A stretch of 64,000 bases of DNA from Phytophthora quininea (Eukaryota > Oomycota > Peronosporomycetes > Peronosporales > Peronosporaceae): positions 1-64,000 of the forward strand of contig JAAVTG010000456.1 of assembly GCA_011947345.1 (NCBI GenBank). The letters run 5' to 3'. Under the pieces are notes generated by a model. It searched no databases and was not told where the DNA came from. It saw only the letters and a program-made list of their open reading frames with translations. How positions within the stretch are numbered: the stretch's first letter is position 1; every line of letters begins with the position of its first letter. The position numbers and the translations under genes are program-made. Of this stretch, positions 23,851 through 35,076 are shown piece after piece.

Positions 23851-24721
23851 ACCATACTTTTGCGTCGGCGACCATACTTTTGCGTGGCCGAACCGTTGAC
23901 CTCAGTGATGAATAGAGGTGGCCGTGCGTGCCTGCTGGATGGTGTCGGGAGGCTGACGAGTGGCGCCAGTCGAGTGCCAGAGCTCGCTAACCTACGTACT
24001 GGTCGGCAGGATGACTGACACGAACAGACTCCAATGGTCCATGGCGATACACGCTGAGAACCCAGGCCATCCCTCCGACACCCGACACTGGCAGCCATGA
24101 CTGGAGATGTCTGTAGCCTGGTCACATGACTGGCTGCGTGTGTTCAGAAAGCCGACTGTACTGGCAGACGAGCTAGGACAGCACTGCATCGATTCCATTG
24201 CTCATGCTGCATGACAGTCAGTGACGTCGGACGGACTCGAAGCCTCGACTTTGACCGGCCGTCCGGAATGAGGTAGGTATCGTTTTCCAGTGTTTGACCG
24301 CGCTAAGCAGGTGTACGCGTCATGGCGCATCGAACCATGGCGTCGATTCGGCCTACATCGCGGTAGCGCGATTCGTGACTGTCTCAAACGTTCACCTCTG
24401 CTACTAGACTGTGCGATGGATCGGACTTGCAGGTCCATGGAGGTGGGTCAGCAAGGTCGTTCATGCTAGCACATGGCGGTAGGCATCGTTAGGATACCGT
24501 GGAGAGCAATGGTCGTCTCCCCAGAACCAGGAATGTTGGATGAGAGACTTATACGTTGATGGAGGCAAACGTCATCGCTGCACAGTGCCAGAGCACGGCA
24601 CAGGACTGTGTAAACGTCGTTGCAGCCGCGTAGTGTGCTCCACCGTGTTTGGTGCGGTGAATTGTGTTGTGGAGGTTGTCGTCGGATTGTGATGTACCGC
24701 GGCGGATATGTCATTCGTGCA

Positions 24722-24794
24722 GCCCGTCTAGCTCAGTCGGTAGAGCGCAAGACTCTTAATCTTGTGGTCGTGGGTTCGAGCCCCACGGTGGGCG
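24722..24794 (+). tRNA. tRNA-Lys(CUU), array copy 14
   Basis: Identical tRNA. Trailer T runs: T4 then T4. Confidence 0.97.
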
Positions 24795-25668
24795 ACCATA
24801 CTTTTGCGTCGGCGACCATACTTTTGCGTGGCCGAACCGTTGACCTCAGTGATGAATAGAGGTGGCCGTGCGTGCCTGCTGGATGGTGTCGGGAGGCTGA
24901 CGAGTGGCGCCAGTCGAGTGCCAGAGCTCGCTAACCTACGTACTGGTCGGCAGGATGACTGACACGAACAGACTCCAATGGTCCATGGCGATACACGCTG
25001 AGAACCCAGGCCATCCCTCCGACACCCGACACTGGCAGCCATGACTGGAGATGTCTGTAGCCTGGTCACATGACTGGCTGCGTGTGTTCAGAAAGCCGAC
25101 TGTACTGGCAGACGAGCTAGGACAGCACTGCATCGATTCCATTGCTCATGCTGCATGACAGTCAGTGACGTCGGACGGACTCGAAGCCTCGACTTTGACC
25201 GGCCGTCCGGAATGAGGTAGGTATCGTTTTCCAGTGTTTGACCGCGCTAAGCAGGTGTACGCGTCATGGCGCATCGAACCATGGCGTCGATTCGGCCTAC
25301 ATCGCGGTAGCGCGCGATTCGTGACTGTCTCAAACGTTCACCTCTGCTACTAGACTGTGCGATGGATCGGACTTGCAGGTCCATGGAGGTGGGTCAGCAA
25401 GGTCGTTCATGCTAGCACATGGCGGTAGGCATCGTTAGGATACCGTGGAGAGCAATGGTCGTCTCCCCAGAACCAGGAATGTTGGATGAGAGACTTATAC
25501 GTTGATGGAGGCAAACGTCATCGCTGCACAGTGCCAGAGCACGGCACAGGACTGTGTAAACGTCGTTGCAGCCGCGTAGTGTGCTCCACCGTGTTTGGTG
25601 CGGTGAATTGTGTTGTGGAGGGTTGTCGTCGGATTGTGATGTACCGCGGCGGATATGTCATTCGTGCA

Positions 25669-25741
25669 GCCCGTCTAGCTCAGTCGGTAGAGCGCAAGAC
25701 TCTTAATCTTGTGGTCGTGGGTTCGAGCCCCACGGTGGGCG
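25669..25741 (+). tRNA. tRNA-Lys(CUU), array copy 15
   Basis: Identical tRNA. Trailer T runs: T4 then T4. Confidence 0.97.
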
Positions 25742-26615
25742 ACCATACTTTTGCGTCGGCGACCATACTTTTGCGTGGCCGAACCGTTGACCTCAGTGAT
25801 GAATAGAGGTGGCCGTGCGTGCCTGCTGGATGGTGTCGGGAGGCTGACGAGTGGCGCCAGTCGAGTGCCAGAGCTCGCTAACCTACGTACTGGTCGGCAG
25901 GATGACTGACACGAACAGACTCCAATGGTCCATGGCGATACACGCTGAGAACCCAGGCCATCCCTCCGACACCCGACACTGGCAGCCATGACTGGAGATG
26001 TCTGTAGCCTGGTCACATGACTGGCTGCGTGTGTTCAGAAAGCCGACTGTACTGGCAGACGAGCTAGGACAGCACTGCATCGATTCCATTGCTCATGCTG
26101 CATGACAGTCAGTGACGTCGGACGGACTCGAAGCCTCGACTTTGACCGGCCGTCCGGAATGAGGTAGGTATCGTTTTCCAGTGTTTGACCGCGCTAAGCA
26201 GGTGTACGCGTCATGGCGCATCGAACCATGGCGTCGATTCGGCCTACATCGCGGTAGCGCGCGATTCGTGACTGTCTCAAACGTTCACCTCTGCTACTAG
26301 ACTGTGCGATGGATCGGACTTGCAGGTCCATGGAGGTGGGTCAGCAAGGTCGTTCATGCTAGCACATGGCGGTAGGCATCGTTAGGATACCGTGGAGAGC
26401 AATGGTCGTCTCCCCAGAACCAGGAATGTTGGATGAGAGACTTATACGTTGATGGAGGCAAACGTCATCGCTGCACAGTGCCAGAGCACGGCACAGGACT
26501 GTGTAAACGTCGTTGCAGCCGCGTAGTGTGCTCCACCGTGTTTGGTGCGGTGAATTGTGTTGTGGAGGGTTGTCGTCGGATTGTGATGTACCGCGGCGGA
26601 TATGTCATTCGTGCA

Positions 26616-26688
26616 GCCCGTCTAGCTCAGTCGGTAGAGCGCAAGACTCTTAATCTTGTGGTCGTGGGTTCGAGCCCCACGGTGGGCG
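26616..26688 (+). tRNA. tRNA-Lys(CUU), array copy 16
   Basis: Identical tRNA. Trailer T runs: T3 then T4. Last copy; the array ends about 400 bp downstream. Confidence 0.97.
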
Positions 26689-27093
26689 ACCATACTTTGC
26701 GTCGGCGACCATACTTTTGCGTGGCCGAACCGTTGACCTCAGTGATGAATAGAGGTGGCCGTGCGTGCCTGCTGGATGGTGTCGGGAGGCTGACGAGTGG
26801 CGCCAGTCGAGTGCCAGAGCTCGCTAACCTACGTACTGGTCGGCAGGATGACTGACACGAACAGACTCCAATGGTCCATGGCGATACACGCTGAGAACCC
26901 AGGCCATCCCTCCGACACCCGACACTGGCAGCCATGACTGGAGATGTCTGTAGCCTGGTCACATGACTGGCTGCGTGTGTTCAGAAAGCCGACTGTACTG
27001 GCAGACGAGCTAGGACAGCACTGCATCGATTCCATTGCTCATGCTGCATGACAGTCAGTGACGTCGGACGGACTCAAAGCCTCGACTTTGACC

Positions 27094-28055
27094 AGCTGGG
27101 GAGCTGTAGGTATCCTGATGACAGTATCCGAAGCAAGTCTGACTGTGTCTGTGCTAAGCAAACACCGACGTTTGGTATAACGCAAAAGTTGTATCGCTAA
27201 AGGATTGTTCTCGATCACTCTGTAAATATAGGTGAAAGCAAAACAAAAATGCCTAGGCGTATCGTTCGTCTGCGAAGCAGAACTCACTTCGCTTCCTCCT
27301 CGCAGCAGGCACAATGGTACCAACTACTCGCGAGATAAAAGATAAAAGGGCTGCTCGCAGGTACTAGAATCGACGTCACGATATACGTTTCAGTAAACCA
27401 TATCGCGCACCGTTCTTGCCTTCTGGCTATTAAAGCCACTAGAGTTTTACACCATATTTGACGAAGCTGAGGTTGAGACATTGATCTGAAACTGTACTTG
27501 AATATTGGCCAATCGCCCTCGCGGGGCTGCAACATAGAAACTGGTTAAAATACCCACATTTGAGTTGGGTGCTGCGTGAAACCGTGAAAACATTAGGTAC
27601 AATGCTCGATTGTTAGTAGATGATTTGAAACAGCTGCATACTGGTATAATCGATACCGCTACGTTCGCGGCTATGGACAGCACGGTAATCCATCGCTTGG
27701 TACGAAGAACACTACACCAGCGGACACAATGCAGCTACTGGCAAGCAAACTACCAGCTGTCCTTTTCATGGAAAGTATATCTCAGACAAAATACCCAGCC
27801 AACTAATACGCTTCATGTTACTTTCTCTGTCCGAAAAAATATTTCACAAAGCGAATATCGTCTCACGTAATTATATCAATTTTGCAGCTATCCACAATCT
27901 GTTGGTTTGCGAAGTATCTTGGATGAATACACAGTTTTTCAGGCAGTCAACCAAAGCAACCACGGACTGCACGATTGCGACTGATCAGATGATAGCAACT
28001 CGGGTTCTCAAAGGGCGCGAACAGGGTCACCAGCTTGACCAGAGCTCAGTTTCTC
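27094..28055. other. Unassigned region right of the tRNA array
   Basis: No firm gene. On the minus strand near 27535-27450 the string REGDWPIFKYSFRSM faintly recalls the start of Copia-type Gag proteins, but it is short and followed by nothing recognisable. The rest shows no family signal. Confidence 0.35.
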
Positions 28056-29120
28056 TTTGGTACTTGATCACTAAAGCATTCACTCGCTTAACTGCACGCT
28101 CGCGTGCCCACCAGACTTGCCATCAGCTGTTAACCGATTTTCGTGGGAGACGCTGCGTTTGTTTGGACCACCGCGTTTTTATGAACCATCATAGTTTTCT
28201 TACGAGAAGATCGTCCAGATTATAGGTGACACTACTACAGCTCAAGTTATGGGACTCCAGGCGGATGAGAAGCGTGACAGATTTAACATCAAGGTGATGT
28301 TGCTACAATCTCAACTCGACGAGCAGCGTCTGTGGCCTGGAATTTACGTGGACCATCCTTTAGCATTCATAGTTCTGTCTGGGGAAATTGCGGGCACGTG
28401 GTCGTAAAGTGTCGACGCAGATTATTACATACTGAATACCGAGAGCATCCTTCATGTTCTTCAAAGATCGGATTCCTACACAGTTGTGTTAACAGAGCCC
28501 ATTTCAGTGCTCAAAGTGGATTACTTGAACTTCGTGTTGCAGACCGGAGCGGGCATGAGTGGCTTGGTTCTCAATTCCACCGAGATGGCAGCAAAACAGA
28601 CTAACATTCGGATCTCAGCAGCCGTAGTCGCGGAAGGATTCCCAAACGGGGACTGAAGACTTGACACTACCTTTCGATACCTCCGAATTTAGAGTCATCA
28701 CTCGGACTTGTTGAAGACAGTGCGTGTGTGTACGACACCAAAACGCAGACCTCTTCAGGTGGTCAGGCCGTTTCGACATGGAAGGACAAGACATTCAACT
28801 TCCGGCTGACTACTGACCCAAAAGCGCCTCATCGTTCGAACCCTCGGTTCTTGAACGTCAAGTCACGATTCAGTCATCAATTCCACGTTTGCAGGAAACG
28901 CATTTTAGAATCCGTGCAACAGGCGACGCGGACCCAGTTTTACACCGTACCACCGGTGCTACGTACGCTCTTCGATTTTTGGTTTTGGTTTACAGGGACT
29001 TTCCATGGTTCAATTTTGTCGAGCTGCGTCAATTTGGCGTCGAGGAGATTGTCAAAGTACAACGAACATGACGGACTTCTCTGGCAAGAACACGATTGTG
29101 GCAGCCGGCGACCCCAGTAG
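28056..29120 (+). pseudogene. Decayed coding region of unknown family
   Basis: One plus-strand frame from about 28080 to 28655 reads like protein except for isolated stops near 28193, 28407 and 28652. Excerpts: LPSAVNRFSWETLRLFGPPR, EKIVQIIGDTTTAQVMGLQA, NIKVMLLQSQLDEQRLWPGI, VVLTEPISVLKVDYLNFVLQ and SGLVLNSTEMAAKQTNIRIS. It continues as DLTLPFDTSEFRVIT and then, one frame over, into an open stretch to 29120 (TKTQTSSGGQAVSTWKDKTF and onward). Composition is protein-like, with hydrophobic alternation, and not low-complexity. I recognise no domain. It could be a dead host gene, a structural gene of an integrated element, or chance. Confidence 0.35.
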
Positions 29121-29522
29121 CTTGCTGAGGTACGGTCAGCGCTGAACATCCTCCTAACACTTTTGAGAGGATTTTACTGCGACACCACAATGTCGGTGAT
29201 CGCGAGGAGGTTGGAAGACTATACATGCTTCCGGTGACAGGATTCTGTGCCTCTTGCGAGCACTGGAGCACATCCTAAAAGCTCGGATGGCGCTGGGAAA
29301 GTCTACAGACAAATATATGTAACGTGGTTTATCAATTGACGACCCACCAGGGGATGCTAAGCGCAAACGGCGATGCCGAAAATCCGTTTTGCTTAACGAC
29401 TTCAGGTTTGTTGCACTACATTTTAGAGACGCTGAACGATTTTTCTCGCAGATCGCGGCAAAAACGAACCTGGAATCGGCTGCGGAACTAAGGACCAAAG
29501 TTGGCGAAGATATCGTTTTTTA

Positions 29523-31594
29523 TTACCGATTTACCAATTCATGACCCACTGGTCCCCTATACAAAATCCCATATAAACTACACAAGCATGCTGTCCAGTA
29601 CAGGTGGAGGTACAGCTGGTGTCGATGAAGGCTCCACGCCGTCTGATAGTAGCTCTGTTGCTTCAGTTGGCGTGCTTTTGCGCTTGCATCGCTTCTTTCG
29701 CGGAGGAGAGGTCTGCATGTCTTCAATGCGAATAATCTTCGCTGTTGAATCGACGGTCTTGCGCGATCCTTTTTCCTCACAGACAAGGGAGGAAGAGCAA
29801 GAATTTCCTCTCGACAGTCTTCTCGAATGCGCAGCCAGTTTGCTAAGCCAAGCTTACTTCGAATGCTGCCATTCAATTCACTCTTATGCAGCCGTGGCAT
29901 CATGTTGGGTAGTGAGAGAGGGAATATCCCGCACGTCCTAAAGCCGTTTGTGGGAGAGCGTTTGTTTTCCATCACCTTGTCCTTGTAGACACGACTTGCA
30001 ATGGCAACAGCCTCTCTCTTAGAAACGGTAGGATCTGACGAGCGCATCAAGACACGCCTCATACATTTGATGACCTCGCCTTTAAACGCCTTGAAAACAG
30101 CTCCATCAAGGGGCTGGATGAGATACGTTGCATTTGCTGGCAGGCACACCATGAAACCCCCAGTTCGTGCGCACGTTGTGTTGCGGCAAAGCCCAGATGT
30201 GAAGAGCACCCATCACTAACCAAAACAACAGGTCGTTTAACATCGTCTCCAAGGTTCTCAGCAAAATGAACGGCCCACAAGTCGAAAATCTCGCTGTTCA
30301 GGAAGCCCTTTGAAGCCATTATAGTGCCAGCATTTGGGATGACAGAGCCGTCCAATGTAGTTCGGCAAAGACGCTGACCAGGCAGAATAAAAAGCGGCGG
30401 CACAGCTTTGCTAGACACTGAAATAGCAGCTACGACCGATAAATGAAACGCTGTCTCGGGAGCTGTTGTCCAAATGTTTGATGATCCACGCAGCGCTACC
30501 ACAGCTCGAGACTGGTGCCTGGTTATGAAGCTGGTTTCGTCCATGTTCCAAATGTGGTCAGAGTCGAGTGTCGCGCACTGTGGGTCCCCTACGCGGGTCG
30601 GGTAGCTGTCTGTCGAGTTTGGTGAGAGGGGATTAGGAACACTAGTCACCGGTAGCCTCCAAGAACGGTCGATAGGAACGCTCGAGTAAATGAAAACCTT
30701 CTTAGTTAGACTTTAAAACCTTCTTATTGTCCTCTTCCTGTCCTTGTAGGTCTTGGTCTTGGATACTCAAACGCTCTTCAAAGCCGACTTGGGGGTCGTA
30801 GGGGAAATGCACAACTAGGGTCGGCTCGATGCAGCTTGCGGGGGCAGGCTACTTAATTCTCTGACTCATACCTTGCTCCAGCCGCCATGCTCACTGCGCC
30901 TGCCGCCAATACATAGATTCTCTGTTCACTTGGACGTTCACCTGGCCCTTACAAGCGTCCACCTCCTTGGCTACGCCAGGAATCAGCTGCTGCAGTCCTC
31001 TCGGGCACCTGCTCGACTGGAAGCTGAACCGTTCCACGGAACGGTGGGGTTCTCTGGGCCACCGTTGAGGTATCCTATTGTTTGCTCCACGCGCCGCGGT
31101 GCGGGACACGAGTTTATGCTCAATAACAAACTCCGCCAAGTCGTTAAACAGATACTGAAGATCTTGCATGTTAGCGCCACGTCTAGCCCTAGATAATGGC
31201 TCCGACGCTCGCACTGTCAGCTCAGGATGCCGCCGAACAAACCGGTTGTACCAGCCAGTTGTGAGATCTGTCACCGAACGTAGATTGCCACGAATTTCGT
31301 GGTGAAGCTGGTTTGCTATCTCCATGATCTCCCATGGATGAACAGGGATGATTCGCCTCTGCATTGCAGCTATCCATTCCGCAATATCTTTTCACATTCA
31401 TCAGGGAGTGTCGGTTTGGGCCCAGGACGCTTACGCTCGATTTCAATGATGGTGTTCGTCTTCTGGGCTTTACTATGCCGCTTCAGAGACGATCGCGACA
31501 CGTTTGACGAGTTTACAACATGTGTGATGGTCTCTCCTTCACGGACGCGCTTGAGTGCATCCTCCAGCTCTGCATCTGTGAAGCCTGCTTTCAT
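29523..31594 (-). pseudogene. pogo-like (DDE_1) transposase, near-complete but disrupted
   Basis: The minus strand from 31594 gives a helix-turn-helix region (FTDAELEDALKRVREGETIT, then SRSSLKRHSKA), then after a frame change HPWEIMEIANQLHHEIRGNL and LTTGWYNRFVRRHPELTVRA (CENP-B/Tc5-type DNA binding) and LFNDLAEFVIEHKL. About 480 bp of unrelated sequence (roughly 30600-31090) follows. The catalytic core then has SDHIWNMDETSFITRH (first Asp), RPVVLVSDGCSSHLGF (second Asp) and, after a shift, YLIQPLDGAVFKAFKGE (third Asp). The C-terminal tail is open to 29523. All three acids are present, but frameshifts and the insertion inactivate it. Confidence 0.85.
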
Positions 31595-31959
31595 CTTCCC
31601 GAAGAGAAGCCGATATTTTCTCTCCTTCAGCGAAAATTACTTGGGTCATGAACTGGTCAGAAAATCCATTAGCCGATCACGGAGGGTAGACGCCTTCTTG
31701 GCTCGGAAAGCAAGAGATGGATCGGATAAAATTGTGCTGTGGTCCATGATCTGGTCAGGGTCATCAATTGATAAATCACGTTACGTCGACTTGACGGTTG
31801 CCGAAGTGAATGCAGCCCTGAAGTGCATATCACTAATATTTTACATGTTTGACCTGGATGGCAAATTAAGAATATGGGCCTTGGCAAAGGACTACACGGC
31901 CAAACGTAACGGCAGCTAGCGCTAAAGAGATGATGTATACCTACACAACCTAGACACAG
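31595..31959. other. Interval between two transposase remnants
   Basis: No recognised gene on either strand; possibly terminal sequence of the flanking elements. Confidence 0.3.
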
Positions 31960-32522
31960 TTGACTGGAACGTATTTGCTCAAATTTGTTGTTCCCCGCAA
32001 TAAAGACTGGGTGGCCACACAAGGACAGACGGCGTCATATTACCGTCCACCAATAGCCACACGTTTCGCCGTTCGAATTGGACATTGTGGAGGCTGGCTG
32101 TGCCGATGGGTGAAATATTCGGCTTCAATTTCAACCACTGAACTCTCATGATATGTATGTGCTTAACGGGGATTTTTGCGTCTCTTCAGTCGCTGCAGTG
32201 TCATCACAGAATGACCGATGTGGAAGGAATTGTTTCTGCTGTTCGTGTTGCTTTCGAAGAGAGGACAGTAGGAACGCTGGAAAACATTTTTTTGAGTTTG
32301 TAGAATTGTATGTGGCGCTTGTTGGCGACTGGAGGGGATAATGACTACGCGGTCCCACACACAGGCAAGAGTAGGTTTCGGAAAAGGAGGCTTCTACCAC
32401 GCTCTCTTCCGCGTGATAAGGCTACGTATGATCAAGGGCTTTGTGTTCTTCGAGAAGCCAACCGGAGCAGCCTTGTTGCACTTGATCCACCTTATCACAA
32501 TTTCTCTGTCGTAGTGATATAG
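31960..32522 (+). pseudogene. Mariner-like transposase, C-terminal half, plus strand
   Basis: Plus-strand frames read HITVHQ then PHVSPFELDIVEAGCADG (second Asp region, with the QDNA motif lost), NIRLQFQPLNSHDMYVLN (third-acid region, SPD altered to SHD), then IFASLQSLQCHHRMTDVEGI, LLATGGDNDYAVPHTGKSRF and RKRRLLPRSLP, ending at 32522. The order and wording match the C-terminal half of the minus-strand mariner-like gene at 9871-10925. Two in-frame stops and a frameshift are present. Confidence 0.75.
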
Positions 32523-34054
32523 TATAAACCGATCTTTATGGTATCACTTTTGAACCTTTTGCTATGTAATTTAAATCATATTGAGATGTATGGAGTAATA
32601 TTTAATAGGTAGTCACCACTGGATTACTTTGGTTGAGGGTAGTCAACAAAATGGAAGCAGACGGTGAGACCGAGGTAACGCTTCGCCCTATCAGGTTGCA
32701 GCCGTATCGGGAACAATACTGGCAGATGTGACGTTTACGAAGTGTGATCGTAAGCACTACACTATAGAGATGATGCAGACTGCGCTAAGGGCAATAATCG
32801 ACTTGACGCTATGGAGGCAGCCAGGATAGATGGAGATCCCACGGTAGACGTTGAACGAGTGAAAGGTGACCGAGCAAGTACCATCGGGTACCAGGGGAGT
32901 GAGCCGACAAGGCGCCCTGGGACGGCGCCGTTTGACAGCAATCTGATTACGTTCATGAGGAACGCCCGTCACGAGTGTGAGGTGATGACGGTGTGGTGTA
33001 GCGATTGTTCGCTGCGCTGCGGTTCGGAGGTTTGAGCAGTGGAACTTTCGCAGTATTGGGTGCGCTAAGGGTATACTGAGGCAGAGTCAAAACCATGCTG
33101 ACGAACCCCTGGATATAGTGGCCAATGCGCCACTACGCTAGGCTCACGAACCTGGGTATAAGAAGACGCCTAGTTCAGGACGACGTCGGACTATGTTAGG
33201 ACGGGCGGTCCTATACTAGGCGCTTGCGAAGTTTCACAATTCCCGAGGATGACGACGGTTCGAGTCTTCGTAGAGGGTCGCAAGATCTAAAACGAACCTT
33301 CGTTCACTGTATATTTGTATAGGACATACTGAAAGACATTGGAAACGATAAGGCCGAATGGCCACACTAAACAGAACAGTATTTTCCACCGAATACTCAA
33401 GCCGCACAAGCTCCTGGACTTCCAGAGGTAAGACTTGTGTGTGTGTGTCTGGATTATGCTAGTTCGGCGAACGCGGTGAGCAGTGTGTGCGAGCGTTCGT
33501 TGGTAAGGGCAAGAAGTGTGTGTTGCCCGAAAGGGATTGATTCGCGGCGCGTGCTAAGCCGCTATATTATCAAGGGAGCCTATTCGCCTCCGCCCAACCC
33601 CTATTAGCCGTGGCTCTGCTGCGCCGACTCCGGAAGCGCTTTCCCCAGGCGTGGCTTCCTCTCTTTAGAGGAACCCCAGAGTTTGAGCGAATGTATTGTG
33701 TGTTAAGCGTCCTAGCCAAAGCTCGGGGCTAGTGGCGCTGTTTGGTTGGCCGAAACATCGCAGGAGGGTGCGTTTGACTGGCTCTGGGTGAGTAGAGTTG
33801 GGGTCCTTCAGGCGAAGCCTCAACTCTCGTCGAACCTTCGCAAGAGGAGAGACGTGTTGTTGTGGGCAGGGGCTACTGTATATTAAGGCTACGTTGCCAA
33901 GTGGAGTAATTCCTACACCACAACGGTTAAGAATGAAAAGTGGTTATTAACACCAGAGCGTGACCACGGCTTCGCCCAGGGAACACCAAGCGGGCTCAAC
34001 GTATTGCGTTTTTAAATGTTATTGTGCCGTCTGTAAATGTTCATTTGTGCATTT
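32523..34054. other. Non-coding interval, possible LTR-like or repeat DNA
   Basis: No ORF with a family signature over about 1.5 kb. The segment 33420-33910 is GC-richer than its flanks, with TG and CG-rich tracts and a dyad-like string GGTCCTTCAGGCGAAGCCTC; this could be part of a retroelement LTR, but I see no primer-binding site, polypurine tract or partner repeat. Confidence 0.3.
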
Positions 34055-34371
34055 GAAACGCTTGGCAAGACCCGGGGTCCCATTTGAACCCTGGTGCTCT
34101 CAAAATAGCCAATAATTTCTTTATAGCAAAACCACACCGTGACTTAGATTTGGGTACAGACTGGTAATAACGAAGGAACTGTTTGGAATTAAGTATTTTA
34201 CCTCGACAAATTTTATATGTTCTTCTCTGATGGGTTTTAGTTGGATAATTTCATCTCGTTTTACTATGAGAGCTTTCCGTTGGATATTTTCATTGCCTTC
34301 AAATATATACAGTATAGTTACGATTTTCTCGGTTTTCGTGGAGGAACCCGGGGTTCCGCCAAGTGTTTCAT
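34055..34371. repeat. Possible MITE with imperfect 26 bp terminal inverted repeats
   Basis: The left arm (starting near 34055) contains AAACGCTTGGC and CCCGGGGT. The reverse complement of the segment ending near 34371 contains AAACACTTGGC and CCCCGGGT. The arms agree at most positions and bound about 310 AT-rich bp without an ORF. A target duplication was not established. Confidence 0.45.
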
Positions 34372-34890
34372 TTAAAACGATTTATTGTCTCTGCTAAAAT
34401 GAAGTTCGTGACTTAAACAGGAGGGATATCCGTTTTATTTTTAAGATGTAAGGCTTTGGGAATTTATTTTGAAATACCACCGGCAAAACGATTACTCGAG
34501 CAGCGACGTGAAATCACTTTCTTAGATAGCACAGCCGTTCATACGGCCTTCATCTAAACTACACAAAATGACCACCAATAATACAAAGTAGTTGAACAGT
34601 TGTAATACAATCCTATAATAGATACAGTTAAGGTATGATGAAAGCTCACAGAATCCCCTGGCTCACTGCACATCATGAGAACTGGATGCAGTGTTTTGAC
34701 ATGCGAACATCAGTTGGCCCGACAGAATACTGCTGTTCGGCGGTAATCACCGCAAAAGAATAGCCAACCGTACAGCTCTTCACATTAAGCAGCAGCAGTG
34801 CGATGAGTACCGGTGCACAATTGACTATCATCCTACGAACAGCAACAAATCCAGCATGTACACTTAAAACATCTCGGAAAATATCGTAAC

Positions 34891-35076
34891 GTGGCTTTGG
34901 ATGAGGCTAGTATGGCTTTTCGTTCCCGTCATGGACGCCATCTTATCGTGTACAACTGCAAGCCTAGCGGGACACATCATTTTCGAATGTACTTTGCTAG
35001 CTGCTCCACCAGCAGCCCCACATGCCGGCCCCATCGATCTCACGTTTTCAAGTTCGAGACACCGTGGTTTGGGGGC
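34891..35076 (+). pseudogene. piggyBac-like transposase fragment
   Basis: The frame reads ALDEASMAFRSRHGRHLIVY followed by NCKPSGTHHFRMYFASC, which matches the piggyBac block around a catalytic Asp (DEAMxxFxGR ... KPxKxGxK). The family signal stops where the 1031 bp tandem array begins at 35077. No other part of the transposase is recognised, so it is a short remnant. Confidence 0.65.

Larger units (their letters stand above)
11947..27093 (+). repeat. Tandem array of 16 units of about 945 bp, each with a tRNA-Lys gene
   Basis: tRNA starts are at 12440, 13386, 14331, 15276, 16221, 17164, 18110, 19056, 20000, 20945, 21890, 22834, 23778, 24722, 25669 and 26616, so unit lengths are 943-947 bp. 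The units look nearly identical. Recurrent variants are C3/C4 in GTCTCC(C)CAGAACC, G2/G3 in the GAGG(G)TTGTCG string, GCGCGCGATT versus GCGCGATT, TTCGACC versus TTTGACC, CACCCGAC versus CACCTGAC, and GGTAGGTAT versus GGTATGTAT. The array begins and ends in the same 26 bp palindromic segment (11947-11972 and 27068-27093), so it holds 16.0 units. Outside the tRNA I find no coding sequence; the recurring frames of 68-162 codons on both strands are by-products of the tandem repetition. Confidence 0.97.

Noticed and set aside
11947..27093. Recurring open frames of 68-162 codons on both strands of the 945 bp units
   Set aside because: They overlap the tRNA gene and its flanks, change length with single-base variants between copies, and show no family signature; they persist only because the unit is duplicated.
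29501..29941. Plus-strand frame of 146 codons
   Set aside because: Antisense to the C-terminal part of the pogo-like transposase.
33420..33910. Solo LTR of a retrotransposon
   Set aside because: Composition is suggestive, but no matching second LTR, target duplication, primer-binding site or polypurine tract could be identified.
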